DNA of 64,000 bases, from positions 62,001 through 126,000 of the forward strand of contig JAZNIY010000019.1 of NCBI GenBank assembly GCA_045577735.1, given 5' to 3'. Origin of the DNA: Stercoripulliclostridium_A sp045577735 (GTDB lineage: Bacteria > Bacillota > Clostridia > Christensenellales > DTU072). Both the position numbers and the translations under genes were made by a program. The notes beneath the pieces are model-generated. The model was not told the DNA's origin, ran no database searches, and saw only the letters and a list, made by a program, of their open reading frames with translations. Shown piece by piece: positions 43,142 to 52,530 of this stretch. Positions within the stretch are counted from its first letter, which is position 1, and every line of letters starts with the position of its first letter.

Positions 43142-44446
43142 TTATTTTTTGCGAGTGAATAGGGCGGGCAAAATAATGGGTTTCCTTTCGCCTATTTCAA
43201 CCATTTGGTTTATAATAAGCTTTTTCAATTCTTGGCGAACTGTTTTATGTTCCTTAGATTTAATAAGATTATTCTTTTGTATTGGGTCGTTATTGACGTC
43301 ATATAAATAATCTTCAAAATATATTTTTGCCTTAGCCTTTATGTAACCTATGCCTACTGCTCTAACTGAATAAAGGTAATCTTTTGTTCTAATCGCTCTA
43401 CCGACTTGCGATTCACTTATTTGTATAAAAGCATGACTACGCGTTGATTCTTCAGTCAAGGATAATCCACTGTAGTGTTTAGGAATCTCTATACCAGCGA
43501 GGGCAAGAAGTGTGGGTGGAAGGTCTATTAGGCTCACAACGTCTTCAACCTTTTTTCCTCCTGAAAATGGTCCACCTTTAATAATTAAAGGGATATGTGT
43601 ACAACTATCGTGCGGGCTACGTTTGTATTCCAAATTTCTTGTTTTAAAGTGTGATCCGTGGTCAGAGGTGTAAATGATAATGGTATTGTCATAAATGCCT
43701 TTCTTTTTAAGTTTTTCAACCAGTCTACCAACGTTATAATCAAGTCGATTAATGGCACTAATGTAGTCGGGATAGCTCTTCTTGTAATCGCCGTTAAGGA
43801 AAGTTAAATCGTTAGGGATGGGATAATCCTTGTAATCTTCAACAGTTGGTTTGTAGCCTTCGTAACAATGCCTATCGTTTTGATGGTGAGGTTCAAGCTG
43901 GGAAATAAACATAAAGAAAGGTTTGTCGCTAGAGTGGTTGTCAATGTACTCAGTAGCAAAATCATTTATGCAATCAGCCCTATAGCCCGTAAAGTCGATT
44001 TTGTTGCCATTTTCGTCAAAAACATAGCCGTCATACCCGTGTGACGTGAACTCCAGCACGTCTGCTGCACGAACGTAAGCATATTGCCCTTGACGGTCTT
44101 TTGGGATGCTTGAACTTTCACAATGGATACCTATTCCCGGGTATCTGTCGCTTGCTAAATGCCATTTTCCAATGTATGCCGTATCATAGCCAGACTCGTT
44201 AAAATACTCGGCAAGAGGCTTAATATTTTTCTTTAAAGCAATGCCGTTCCAGTAAGAGCCATTTTCTGTTGCATAGGTACCACTTTGTAAACAAGCCCGT
44301 GCCGGACCACATACGGGTTGGCAGGTAAAACAATTTTCAAACTTTACACCTTCTTCAGCAAGGGTAGTTAGTGAAGGTGTAAGAGATGGAGTAATCGTAT
44401 CCCAACGTTGTTGATCTGCAAAATAAAAAATAATATTTGGTTTCAT
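43142..44446 (-). CDS. Sulfatase (alkaline-phosphatase superfamily)
   Basis: 434 aa. Starts KPNIIFYFADQQRWD, the metal-binding N-terminus of type I sulfatases. C46-G-P-A-R50 (in QPVCGPARACLQSG) is the C-x-P-x-R motif whose Cys becomes formylglycine; as a Cys type in an anaerobe it would need the radical SAM maturase, which is not in this window. GKWHLA and YTSDHG follow as expected. No signal peptide, so cytosolic; it probably desulfates imported sulfated sugars. The ATG at 44446 is chosen because family members start here and the promoter lies just upstream; no ribosome site is present. An upstream ATG at 44527 is less likely. Confidence 0.85.
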   Translation of the reverse strand: MKPNIIFYFADQQRWDTITPSLTPSLTTLAEEGVKFENCFTCQPVCGPARACLQSGTYATENGSYWNGIALKKNIKPLAEYFNESGYDTAYIGKWHLASDRYPGIGIHCESSSIPKDRQGQYAYVRAADVLEFTSHGYDGYVFDENGNKIDFTGYRADCINDFATEYIDNHSSDKPFFMFISQLEPHHQNDRHCYEGYKPTVEDYKDYPIPNDLTFLNGDYKKSYPDYISAINRLDYNVGRLVEKLKKKGIYDNTIIIYTSDHGSHFKTRNLEYKRSPHDSCTHIPLIIKGGPFSGGKKVEDVVSLIDLPPTLLALAGIEIPKHYSGLSLTEESTRSHAFIQISESQVGRAIRTKDYLYSVRAVGIGYIKAKAKIYFEDYLYDVNNDPIQKNNLIKSKEHKTVRQELKKLIINQMVEIGERKPIILPALFTRKK

Positions 44447-44453
44447 AAAACTA

Positions 44454-44482
44454 ATTTTATCATATTTTTTTCCATTATTCAA
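44454..44482 (-). promoter_or_regulatory. Promoter of the sulfatase gene (leaderless transcript predicted)
   Basis: On the minus strand TTGAAT (44477-44482), a 17-base spacer and TAAAAT (44454-44459). Only seven bases separate the -10 from the ATG, so transcription should begin at or next to the start codon. Confidence 0.6.
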
Positions 44483-44550
44483 TGTTTTATTTGTTTTAAT
44501 CACATAAATATTAATACTTCTTTTCATAGCTTAACGTGGGTTTTTTTGTT

Positions 44551-44566
44551 ATGCGCGTGCGCGCAT
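44551..44566. promoter_or_regulatory. CG-alternating inverted repeat in the divergent promoter region
   Basis: ATGCGCGTGCGCGCAT is a perfect 7+2+7 inverted repeat of alternating purines and pyrimidines between the divergent sulfatase and citrate synthase genes, 8 bases upstream of the citrate synthase -35. It resembles the CG tracts in four other promoters of this window but lies outside a spacer. Confidence 0.55.
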
Positions 44567-44574
44567 AAATAGTA

Positions 44575-44603
44575 TTGACTTTTTATCATATTTTTGTTAC
44601 AAT
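44575..44603 (+). promoter_or_regulatory. Promoter of the citrate synthase operon
   Basis: TTGACT (44575-44580), 17 bases, then TACAAT (44598-44603), with a leader of about 60 bases to the ATG. Confidence 0.75.
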
Positions 44604-44669
44604 AATTTTAATTATTGATTAATTAAAGCAATGTATAGTTTTGTCAACCATTAGTTAAAGGAGAAAATT

Positions 44670-46043
44670 ATGCCTAAAGCCCCTAATCCGAGAAACCCGT
44701 TACAAAAACGAATAAAAGAACTCTCTGTGCCCGCTGCTCAAAGCACAATAATCAAACAAGAATATTATGATAAATTTGATTGTAAACGTGGATTGAGAGA
44801 TATCAATGGTAAGGGTGTTTTGGTTGGATTGACCGAGATATCCGAAATCATTGCGGCAAAAGAGGATGAAAATGGCGTTCGTACCCCTGTTGATGGGGAA
44901 CTATATTATCGTGGTATTCCAATCGAGGATATAGTAAAAGGATTTGTTAAAGAGAAGAGATTCGGTTACGAAGAAGTAGTATATCTATTGATTTTTGGTA
45001 AACTGCCCAACGAAAAGGAATTTGAGGAATTCCGAGGAATACTTTCTGCTCTTCGCAAGCTTCCCCAAGGTTTTCTTCGCGACGTTATAATGAAAAAATC
45101 CTCAACTGATATGATGAACGTTCTGCAACGTAGCGTTTTGACTTTGTACGCATATGACGAGAATTCCGACAGTATTGCAATGGATAACGTTCTTATGCAA
45201 TGCTTGGACTTAGTTGCAAAGTTCCCGATGCTTTCTGTTTACGGGTATCAAGTTTTTAAGCATTACCATGAAGATGGCGATTTAATAATTCATCAACCCG
45301 AGCCTGAATACAGCACTGCAGAAAACATATTAAGAATGCTTCGTGATGATGGAAAGTTCTCGCCTCTTGAAGCAAAACTTCTGGATTTATGCTTGGTTCT
45401 ACACGCCGAGCATGGTGGTGGAAACAACTCTACTTTTACTTGTCACGTTGTAACCAGCTCCGGAACCGATACATATTCTGCTATTGCAGCATCATTAGGT
45501 TCTTTGAAAGGACCACGTCATGGTGGGGCAAATGCAAAGGTTATTAGAATGATGGATGATATTGCTAAAAACGTTAAGAGTTATAGTGATAAGGATATAA
45601 AAGATTATTTGAGACAAATACTCGAAGGAAAAGCTTTTGATAAGCAAGGCCTAATTTATGGAATGGGACACGCAATATATTCCAAGTCAGACCCTAGAGC
45701 AAAAATCTTAAAGAGTTTTGTTAAGCCTTTGGCAATAGAAAAGGGTATGGAAAAAGAATACGAGTTGTATCGCAAGATTGAAGTGTTAGCGCCCCAAGTA
45801 ATTGCTGAAAAACGCAAGATTTACAAAGGTGTTTCCGCCAATATCGACTTTTATTCTGGGTTCATATATCGTTTGCTAGGGATTCCTACCGAACTATTTA
45901 CCCCAATTTTTGCAATTAGCCGTATAGCAGGTTGGTCGGCACATCGCATTGAAGAACTTGCTAATGCCGGTAAGATTATACGTCCTGCATACGATGCAGT
46001 TGCACCCCGTGCAAAATATGTCAAACTAAGTGAAAGAAAATAG
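44670..46043 (+). CDS. gltA: Citrate synthase
   Basis: 457 aa. Condenses oxaloacetate and acetyl-CoA to citrate. Signatures: DGELYYRGIPIEDI near the N-terminus; LVLHAEHGGGNNSTFTC with the active-site His; GPRHGGANAKV; GMGHAIYSKSDPRA; NIDFYSGFIYRLLGIP with the catalytic Asp; C-terminal ISRIAGWSAHRIEE. The N-terminal extension of about 60 residues is longer than in CitZ-type enzymes. Unusual as the first gene of a glycan operon: GH20 follows after 9 bases. AAAGGAG precedes the ATG. Confidence 0.92.
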   Translation: MPKAPNPRNPLQKRIKELSVPAAQSTIIKQEYYDKFDCKRGLRDINGKGVLVGLTEISEIIAAKEDENGVRTPVDGELYYRGIPIEDIVKGFVKEKRFGYEEVVYLLIFGKLPNEKEFEEFRGILSALRKLPQGFLRDVIMKKSSTDMMNVLQRSVLTLYAYDENSDSIAMDNVLMQCLDLVAKFPMLSVYGYQVFKHYHEDGDLIIHQPEPEYSTAENILRMLRDDGKFSPLEAKLLDLCLVLHAEHGGGNNSTFTCHVVTSSGTDTYSAIAASLGSLKGPRHGGANAKVIRMMDDIAKNVKSYSDKDIKDYLRQILEGKAFDKQGLIYGMGHAIYSKSDPRAKILKSFVKPLAIEKGMEKEYELYRKIEVLAPQVIAEKRKIYKGVSANIDFYSGFIYRLLGIPTELFTPIFAISRIAGWSAHRIEELANAGKIIRPAYDAVAPRAKYVKLSERK

Positions 46044-46052
46044 GAGATTTAT

Positions 46053-47678
46053 ATGTTAAATCTTATTCCAAAAGCTAAAATTCAAGAAGAACGATTCGGT
46101 GAGTTTGTTATCAACTCAGACACCACCCTTTATGCTGACGATAGTTTAATCAATGCTAGAGAAATTCTAAATTCTTTTGTGGAAGAAACCTGTGGGTACA
46201 AGTTACCAGTTGTTGTTTCTAAGCAAGCAAAAATAGCATTTTTGTATGACAGACACGTCCATAAAGAAGGTTACGTTATGGACGTTAACGTGGACAACAT
46301 TGTCATTAAAGCATCCAGTAGCGTGGGGGCGTTTTATGCTGTACAAAGCATGCGTCAATTAACGGGTGGAGACTTAATAGAAAACCCGGATTTTTTAACT
46401 TTGCACTCATTGTATATTGAAGATGAGCCTCGTTTTAACCTTCGTTCAATTATGCTGGACGAGGCTAGATACTTCCATGGTGCAGATGCAGTAAAGAATC
46501 TTTTAGACATAATGGCCTATTATAAGCTTAATACTTTACATTGGCATCTGACCGATAACGAGGGTTGGAGGATAGAAATAAAGAAGTATCCTAAATTAAC
46601 CGAGGTTGGCGCCGTTAGAAGGGGTAGTCAAACTATGGCGTGGGGTAATCGTTTTATAGATTGGACCTTGCATGAAGGTTATTACTCTCAACAAGAAATT
46701 AAAGAAATAGTTCAATATGCAGAACGTTTGAACATAACTATTATTCCGGAAATAGATATGCCGGCACATTTTGGTGCAGCTATTGCGGCGTATCCATGGT
46801 TATCTTGTAGCGAACAAGAGATAGAGGTGCCCATTGTACATGGTGGCTCGCCGAGCAAAAATGGTATTGGTCACGTTATTGCTTGTCCCGGTAAAGAGGA
46901 CAAGACTTTTAGTTTTATATATGACGTGCTTGACGAGGTTTGCCAATTGTTCCCGGGACCATACGTTCATATCGGTGGAGATGAAGCACCCAAGAGCGAA
47001 TGGAAGAAATGTCCTGATTGTCAAAAATTAATTAAAGATAAAGGATTAAAAGACGAAGAAAACTTACAAGGTTATTTTAACAATAAGATTGCCGTTTATC
47101 TTAAACGCAAGGGCAAGAGAATGATAGGTTGGAACGAAATACTATCTTCCAAGAAACTTGACAATTCCATTATTGCCCAATATTGGACACATAGGCGTGA
47201 TATGAAGGTGGAGAACTATCTTTTAAGTGGTCACGACGTCATTATTTCAAAGCATCAAGCATTCTACTTCGATATGCCATATGCTCAAAATAATCTTAAA
47301 ACCACCTATACGTTTGAGCCGGAAAAATATAATTTAAACGTTGCAACTGGTGGAATATTGGGTTTAGAGGGTTGCTTATGGACCGAGTGGGTTCCTACAG
47401 AGGCTAGGATGAATTATCAATTATATCCTAGAATGCAGGCATTTGCAGAGGTCGCTTGGACGCCCAAGGGCGGTCGTGACTATAAGGAGTTCTTAACAAG
47501 GCTTAAGAAGCAACTGCTTATTCTAGACCGATTTGGCGTTGAATATTGCCCCTTGAATATGGTTGATCAACGTGGACTAAAGAGGTTAAGAATGATGTCT
47601 GAGTTCCAAAACAAAAATGCTCATGCAGAATTTAATCATGCGATGAACGTAAGGAAGAAAAAAAGATATCGTGTATGA
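46053..47678 (+). CDS. GH20 beta-N-acetylhexosaminidase
   Basis: 541 aa, no signal peptide. An N-terminal GH20b domain (about 5-115) precedes the barrel: FHGADAVKNLLDIMAYYKLN, TLHWHLTDNEGWRIEIKKYP, IIPEIDMPAHFGA, and HIGGDEAPKSEW with the catalytic pair D310-E311, then LEGCLWTEWV. It removes terminal GlcNAc or GalNAc by substrate-assisted catalysis. Its stop overlaps the next start as ATGA. A cytosolic exo-enzyme, it would finish chains imported by the GPH carriers. Confidence 0.92.
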   Translation: MLNLIPKAKIQEERFGEFVINSDTTLYADDSLINAREILNSFVEETCGYKLPVVVSKQAKIAFLYDRHVHKEGYVMDVNVDNIVIKASSSVGAFYAVQSMRQLTGGDLIENPDFLTLHSLYIEDEPRFNLRSIMLDEARYFHGADAVKNLLDIMAYYKLNTLHWHLTDNEGWRIEIKKYPKLTEVGAVRRGSQTMAWGNRFIDWTLHEGYYSQQEIKEIVQYAERLNITIIPEIDMPAHFGAAIAAYPWLSCSEQEIEVPIVHGGSPSKNGIGHVIACPGKEDKTFSFIYDVLDEVCQLFPGPYVHIGGDEAPKSEWKKCPDCQKLIKDKGLKDEENLQGYFNNKIAVYLKRKGKRMIGWNEILSSKKLDNSIIAQYWTHRRDMKVENYLLSGHDVIISKHQAFYFDMPYAQNNLKTTYTFEPEKYNLNVATGGILGLEGCLWTEWVPTEARMNYQLYPRMQAFAEVAWTPKGGRDYKEFLTRLKKQLLILDRFGVEYCPLNMVDQRGLKRLRMMSEFQNKNAHAEFNHAMNVRKKKRYRV

Positions 47679-48124
47679 AAACCCTGCTTTCGTTAAAGCT
47701 CGAAATAACCCAAAACGATTGTTTTACTCATTTGATTTTTCCTTTTGTGGTAAATGAGGACTGTGCAAGATTAAGCATTAGTTATTCCTATTTCCCAAAA
47801 GAATACGAGGGAGAGGATGCAGTAGAAAAGGCGTTCGAAGCTTTTAAAGAGGCCTATGGTGATGCAACCATAACCATGGAAGACGTTAGAGGCGAGTTAC
47901 CACTTAAGAATCACGTTACGTTATCACTTTCAAAAGAAGAAAAACTAATTGGAACAGCTCATCGTCATGCAAATGAGATGGTGGTAGAAGTTGGTGAAAA
48001 GCTGGCTACAGTAGGTTTTAACAAAACACCAATTGCTAAAGGTAATTACGCTATATTGTTGTCGGTACACGCGCTACTTAGTGATAAAGTTACTGCTAAC
48101 TTGGAAGTAGTTGCCTATGAATAA
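47675..48124 (+). CDS. Small protein of unknown function, probable N-terminal partner of the PHP protein
   Basis: 149 aa. Beta-rich with THLIFPFVVNEDCARLSISY near the N-terminus, a pattern like the beta-sandwich that precedes the PHP domain in CehA/McbA-type phosphoesterases. Here it is a separate gene, overlapping GH20 by 4 bases and the PHP gene by 8 (ATGAATAA). No signal peptide, no catalytic motif. Split-domain reading is an inference from similarity by eye and from gene order. Confidence 0.5.
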   Translation: MKTLLSLKLEITQNDCFTHLIFPFVVNEDCARLSISYSYFPKEYEGEDAVEKAFEAFKEAYGDATITMEDVRGELPLKNHVTLSLSKEEKLIGTAHRHANEMVVEVGEKLATVGFNKTPIAKGNYAILLSVHALLSDKVTANLEVVAYE

Positions 48125-48800
48125 GTTTAAATTTGAATTGCATACCCATACGATACATAGCGATGGTTCGTTTACGCCAAAAAGTTTGGTTGAATGTGCT
48201 AAAAAATATGGTTACACCGGCATTGCTCTTACTGATCACAATACCCAAAGTGGTTGCAAGGAAGCAATAGAATGGGGTGAAAAATTGGGGTTAGTGGTAA
48301 TACCCGGCATAGAGTGGACTACTTTTTACGGGCACTTAGTAGTTTTAGGTGGGCATTCAAATATTAATTGGAATGAAGTTAATCCTGCTAATGTCATAGA
48401 AAAGATTATCGAAGCCAAAAATGCTGGAGACGTCGTGGGCCTCGCGCACCCGTATAGAGTAGGTTACCCGGTATGTACGGGAGGACGAAATAATTTTCCA
48501 AGTGAAATATTCGAGCATATCGACTTTTACGAAGCGATATCTGGAGAGGTGGAAGATCCAACGAATAAAAGGGCAAAGAACGAATATTTTTTACTCAAAG
48601 AAAAATATGACATAAGCGCTACCTATGGTAGAGATTGGCATGGTGATAACGATAAAGAGAATTGTACCTATGGTGCAACCTATCTTTTAAGTGATAAAGA
48701 AACCTTAACAACACAAGACGCATTGTACCTTATCAAAACGGGAAAAACTATGATAGGGGAAAAAGTAAGTGGTAAAGACCTAATGGAGGAGAAACAATGA
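48117..48800 (+). CDS. PHP-domain metal-dependent phosphoesterase
   Basis: 227 aa. All PHP metal motifs are visible: HTHTIHSDGS (8-17), ALTDHNTQSG, GIEWTTFYGHLVVLGGH, GLAHPYRVG and GRDWHGDND. These bind a trinuclear metal centre and hydrolyse phosphoesters, often nucleotides, or cyclic phosphates. The ATG at 48117 overlaps the upstream stop; an in-frame TTG at 48111 is unnecessary. Coupled by ATGA to the GDPD gene that follows, so two phosphodiesterase-type enzymes are made together. Confidence 0.85.
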   Translation: MNKFKFELHTHTIHSDGSFTPKSLVECAKKYGYTGIALTDHNTQSGCKEAIEWGEKLGLVVIPGIEWTTFYGHLVVLGGHSNINWNEVNPANVIEKIIEAKNAGDVVGLAHPYRVGYPVCTGGRNNFPSEIFEHIDFYEAISGEVEDPTNKRAKNEYFLLKEKYDISATYGRDWHGDNDKENCTYGATYLLSDKETLTTQDALYLIKTGKTMIGEKVSGKDLMEEKQ

Positions 48801-49438
48801 TTACAGCACATGGAGGAGCTCTTAACACAGGTAGGAATAGTTATAAGTATTTTAAAGCTATGGAAAACCTTTCTATGGAAGCAGTCGAGGTTGATATACG
48901 CATGAAAAATGGTGAACTATATTTAGGACATACTCACGTACCATTTTTTAAGAGCCAAAGAATACCATTGCGTTATGCTTTTGAGTTTTGCAAAAAATAC
49001 AACAAGCGTATTAATTGTGACGTAAAACAATCGGGACTCGTAAAACCCGTTCAACAACTTGCTGAAGAAATGGGAATCGAGCATCTCATATATTTTACCG
49101 GTTCTGTTTCACCGGATGAAGTAAAGGATTTAGGGGGCTGTGATCTTTACGTAAATAACTCGTTTTATGCTTCAAAGTATCTTTTAACAATAGGAAATCT
49201 ACCAAAGATTAAGGAGTATTTGGATAGTTTTAATAGTAAGGGTTTAAAGGGTATTAATATCAACTACCTTTTGACCTCAAAAGAGCTTTGGTTAAAAGCA
49301 ATGGAACTAGGTATTGGCGTATCTATTTTTACCGTTGATAGCGAAGCAGTTTTAGAAAAAATTATTGATTTAGGATTTGATAATATAACGACTAATAAAG
49401 TAACGTCGGCACTGAAGTTTAGAGAAAAAAATGATTAA
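48797..49438 (+). CDS. Glycerophosphodiester phosphodiesterase family protein
   Basis: 213 aa, slightly short for the family. ITAHGGALNTGRNS has the catalytic His and Asn in place of the usual HRG-x-x-x-x-x-PEN block; EAVEVDIRMKNGELYLGH supplies E-x-D and the second His. KRINCDVKQSG and the terminal VSIFTVDS fit the GDPD barrel. It cleaves glycerophosphodiesters or related phosphodiester-linked polyols, possibly teichoic-acid-like or glycan phosphodiesters. No signal peptide. Overlaps both neighbours by 4 to 8 bases. Confidence 0.8.
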   Translation: MITAHGGALNTGRNSYKYFKAMENLSMEAVEVDIRMKNGELYLGHTHVPFFKSQRIPLRYAFEFCKKYNKRINCDVKQSGLVKPVQQLAEEMGIEHLIYFTGSVSPDEVKDLGGCDLYVNNSFYASKYLLTIGNLPKIKEYLDSFNSKGLKGININYLLTSKELWLKAMELGIGVSIFTVDSEAVLEKIIDLGFDNITTNKVTSALKFREKND

Positions 49439-50555
49439 TTATTTAGTCGTTGGAATAGGGCGAATGGGCTCTATTCATGCAAACAACCTTTACGTAGGTC
49501 ATTCTAAAAACGGACGCCTAGTTGCCGTTTGCGATATTGACGAGGTAAAACTTAGCAAATTCGCCGTTTCGCATCCCAACATATCTACTTTCGGTAACTA
49601 TAAAGATGTTTTATCAAGCATTAAGATAGACGCTGTAATAGTCGCTGTTCCACATTATTTTCATGGCGAGATAATAGAGTATTTTTTACGTGCCGGTATC
49701 CACGTTTTGACGGAAAAACCAGAATGTGTAAGTGTTTTAGAAGCGCGTAAAATAAACAATACAGCTAAAGAGTGTAATAGTCTTTTTGGGATTATGTATA
49801 ATCAACGCACTAATCCTATTTATAAGCGTGCAAAAGAAACAATTTCGTTAGGTCTCCTTGGTGATTTGCGTAGGGTCAGTATGACTGTTACCCATTGGTA
49901 TCGTTCGCAGTTTTATTATGATCAAGGTGGTTGGCGCGCTACGTGGCAAGGCGAGGGCGGTGGAATACTAATTAACCAATGCGTTCATCAACTGGACCTA
50001 ATGCAATGGATGGTAGGGATGCCAAAAAAGATTAGGGCAACGTGTCGAACGGTTAATCGAAATATTACGGTAGAAAATGACGTTACAGCATTTTTTGAAT
50101 TCGATAATGGAGCAACAGGTGTTTTTATAGCGTCCGGGCACGAACTTCAAGGTACAAATAGGTTGGAAATTGCTGGTAATAAAGGCAAGATAGTAATAGA
50201 TGGTTTTAAACTTTCATTTTTCCAGTATACCCGTAGTGAGAATGAAGTTAATGCATGTGTTACAGAAGGTTATGGCGCAACAGATTTCGTAGTAGAAGAA
50301 CTATGTTATGAAGGGGCCTATCGTGCGCGTGATGAAAAATATGGTCAACAACTCAGAGTTGTAGACCAATTTACAAAAGCAATAGAAAATGGCGAAAAAC
50401 CCGTTGCATATGGTACCGAGGGTATCAACGCTTTAAGCATAATAAACGGGATATACCTATCACATTATAAAGATAAGATGGTTGAATTGCCGTTGGATGC
50501 GAAAGAGTATGACGATATGTTAAATGAGTTAAAAGTAAAGGAGCAAAAAATATGA
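49431..50555 (+). CDS. Gfo/Idh/MocA family NAD(P)-dependent oxidoreductase
   Basis: 374 aa. NAD-binding VVGIGRMGSIHANN (6-19), the VAVPHYFHGE and VLTEKPECVS block with the catalytic EKP Lys, then the alpha/beta C-terminal domain with GGGILINQCVHQLDLMQW, whose histidine is catalytic in this family. Typical substrates are sugars, inositols and N-acetylhexosamines; several GH109 glycosidases share the fold, so redox-assisted glycoside cleavage is possible. Overlaps the GDPD stop by 8 bases and the next start by 4. Confidence 0.9.
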   Translation: MINYLVVGIGRMGSIHANNLYVGHSKNGRLVAVCDIDEVKLSKFAVSHPNISTFGNYKDVLSSIKIDAVIVAVPHYFHGEIIEYFLRAGIHVLTEKPECVSVLEARKINNTAKECNSLFGIMYNQRTNPIYKRAKETISLGLLGDLRRVSMTVTHWYRSQFYYDQGGWRATWQGEGGGILINQCVHQLDLMQWMVGMPKKIRATCRTVNRNITVENDVTAFFEFDNGATGVFIASGHELQGTNRLEIAGNKGKIVIDGFKLSFFQYTRSENEVNACVTEGYGATDFVVEELCYEGAYRARDEKYGQQLRVVDQFTKAIENGEKPVAYGTEGINALSIINGIYLSHYKDKMVELPLDAKEYDDMLNELKVKEQKI

Positions 50556-52471
50556 AAATAGATTTTGAAAATGGCGCAATAGTCCATTATGATGATTTTT
50601 GTTCTATATCGTTTTATGATATTTCCAACAATCTTTTGACTGCTCAATTTGATGGAATGGGTGGAATAAGTAAGTATGCCGTCATAAACAAATGGGACTT
50701 TTTCGAGTGCTATTATAATCAAATGTCGGTGAATGATAAAGTTTTCGACCTCTATTCGCCCAAAAAAGTAACGATGGTTGGTAGAAAAATGGTTATTGAA
50801 ACCGAAACTGAGGAAGCAAAAATTAAGATAGAGCAATTTGCTGATGATACAACGAATGCCATATTTGAGGAATTCAATATAACGGCAAAGAAAGGCGACG
50901 TCAAATTTGAAAACGTCATAAACTTTGGCGTTAACATGACTTCATATCTTAAAAATCTGTTCAATTCTAGATTTAGTGCTTCAAATATATCTAGGTTGGT
51001 TTATGGTACGTTAGGCGCAGTTATAAAAGGCCACAAGCACAATGAAGATAGGGGCGACTTTATAGTAATGCGAAATAGGCTGGTGGAGAATTGGTGCTTG
51101 GATTTTGCCGTATCGAAACCGGCTTTTCCTCGCGAAACAAGTGGAATGTATACTAACCAATTTAGTGCCGAGTTATATTTAAAAGAGGGTGAAAGTGGTT
51201 CAATAAAAATTGTTGTAAGTAATGGTACTTATAAAGATTTTAGTTACGTTGACGTTGCTAAAATATATGAAGATTTTGATATCTACAAGAGAAAAGCAGA
51301 TGATTATATTAATAATTTACCAGTACCAGAATGCTGTAATACGGAATTTTTAAAGGCATACTACAAAAGCTTATACAATTGTTCTCTTTCTATGTACAAG
51401 GAAATGGGAAAATTCAAAGGTTTTTTGGCTGGAATCGTGTATCAGTCCCCTGCACGAACCTACTTCCGTGACGGCTATTGGACCATTTTGAGCGTACTTC
51501 CCAATCGCCCGGAGTTGGTTAGAAATGAAATTATAACGTTAGCAACAGGCGTTGATAAGGATGGAAAGTGTCCTAGCGCGGTAAAATATAATTTTAAAAA
51601 TTGGTGGGGAAACCACTATGATAGCCCTTCGTTTTTAGCGATAATGGTTTATGATTACGTGCGCATTACTGGAGATAGGAGTATTTTGACGGAGAAATGG
51701 CGCAAATCCAACGTCTTGGATGCGTGTCGAATGGTCGTTGAAAAGCTAGCAGAATGTTGTGATGAAACAGGGCTACTTTATAAAGGTGGGGAATACAATA
51801 GGCGCGACTGGTGTGACAACGTATTTCGTATGGGCTATTGTACTTATGACGAGGCACTTTTCCAAAGGGCTCTTTATGCTCTTGGTGAACTCTACAAAGG
51901 GATTGATGACAGACTTTCGAAGCAGTATTACGAACGCGCAGAAAAAGTAAAGAAAGCCATAAACGATATACTTTGGGAACCTGAACTTGGATATTATGTT
52001 AACTATAAAGATGGTATTTTTGTAGAAGATAATCTATCGATAGATACCGTGGTTTGTGTTTTGTTTGGCATTGCAGACAAAGAAAAAGCTCTGTCAATGT
52101 TAAGCAAAATGGAGTCTTTGTTGGAGAGCAAGAACAACAAAGAACAAAAAGCTGGTGACTTTGGCTGTCTTTCGGTATATCCTTTTTACAAAGATAATAA
52201 AGCGGTTGTAATAAAGTCTAGCTTACCATACTATTATCACAATGGTGGCGACTGGCCGTATTGGTCCGCCGCCTATGCATATGCCAAACTAATGTATGGA
52301 ATGGATTACGAATATCCGTTAACACGATGGTTTACTTATAACATAGAAAAGAAAAACTTTACTCCAGTAGAGTTTTTTGCACCGTGTCATCCGGATGGTT
52401 CTTTGTTGCAAGCATGGTCTAGCGTGGGTGCTTTTGTATTGAGCTACATTGATGGTAAATTCTTCGAATAG
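50552..52471 (+). CDS. Six-hairpin (alpha/alpha)6 glycosidase-like protein
   Basis: 639 aa, no signal peptide. The N-terminal beta-sandwich (1-250) is followed by an (alpha/alpha)6 barrel: ARTYFRDGYWTILSVLPNRP, NWWGNHYDSPSFLAIMVYDY, YKGGEYNRRDWCDNVFRMGY, YHNGGDWPYWSAAYAYAKL, PDGSLLQAWSSVGAFV. RDGYW and E/D-rich hairpins match GH15/GH63/GH78/GH94-type clans; the family cannot be fixed by eye. Acidic candidates include D in RDGYW and E in YKGGEYN. Last gene of the citrate synthase operon; a terminator follows. Confidence 0.7.
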   Translation: MKIDFENGAIVHYDDFCSISFYDISNNLLTAQFDGMGGISKYAVINKWDFFECYYNQMSVNDKVFDLYSPKKVTMVGRKMVIETETEEAKIKIEQFADDTTNAIFEEFNITAKKGDVKFENVINFGVNMTSYLKNLFNSRFSASNISRLVYGTLGAVIKGHKHNEDRGDFIVMRNRLVENWCLDFAVSKPAFPRETSGMYTNQFSAELYLKEGESGSIKIVVSNGTYKDFSYVDVAKIYEDFDIYKRKADDYINNLPVPECCNTEFLKAYYKSLYNCSLSMYKEMGKFKGFLAGIVYQSPARTYFRDGYWTILSVLPNRPELVRNEIITLATGVDKDGKCPSAVKYNFKNWWGNHYDSPSFLAIMVYDYVRITGDRSILTEKWRKSNVLDACRMVVEKLAECCDETGLLYKGGEYNRRDWCDNVFRMGYCTYDEALFQRALYALGELYKGIDDRLSKQYYERAEKVKKAINDILWEPELGYYVNYKDGIFVEDNLSIDTVVCVLFGIADKEKALSMLSKMESLLESKNNKEQKAGDFGCLSVYPFYKDNKAVVIKSSLPYYYHNGGDWPYWSAAYAYAKLMYGMDYEYPLTRWFTYNIEKKNFTPVEFFAPCHPDGSLLQAWSSVGAFVLSYIDGKFFE

Positions 52472-52488
52472 GCGATAAAAGTATTATT

Positions 52489-52518
52489 AAAACGGGGGCG
52501 AGCGCTCCCGTTTTTTTG
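52489..52518 (+). terminator. Intrinsic terminator of the citrate synthase operon
   Basis: AAAACGGG (52489-52496) pairs with CCCGTTTT (52507-52514), continued by T. The loop contains AGCGCT. Confidence 0.85.
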
Positions 52519-52530
52519 TTAGAATGAACT

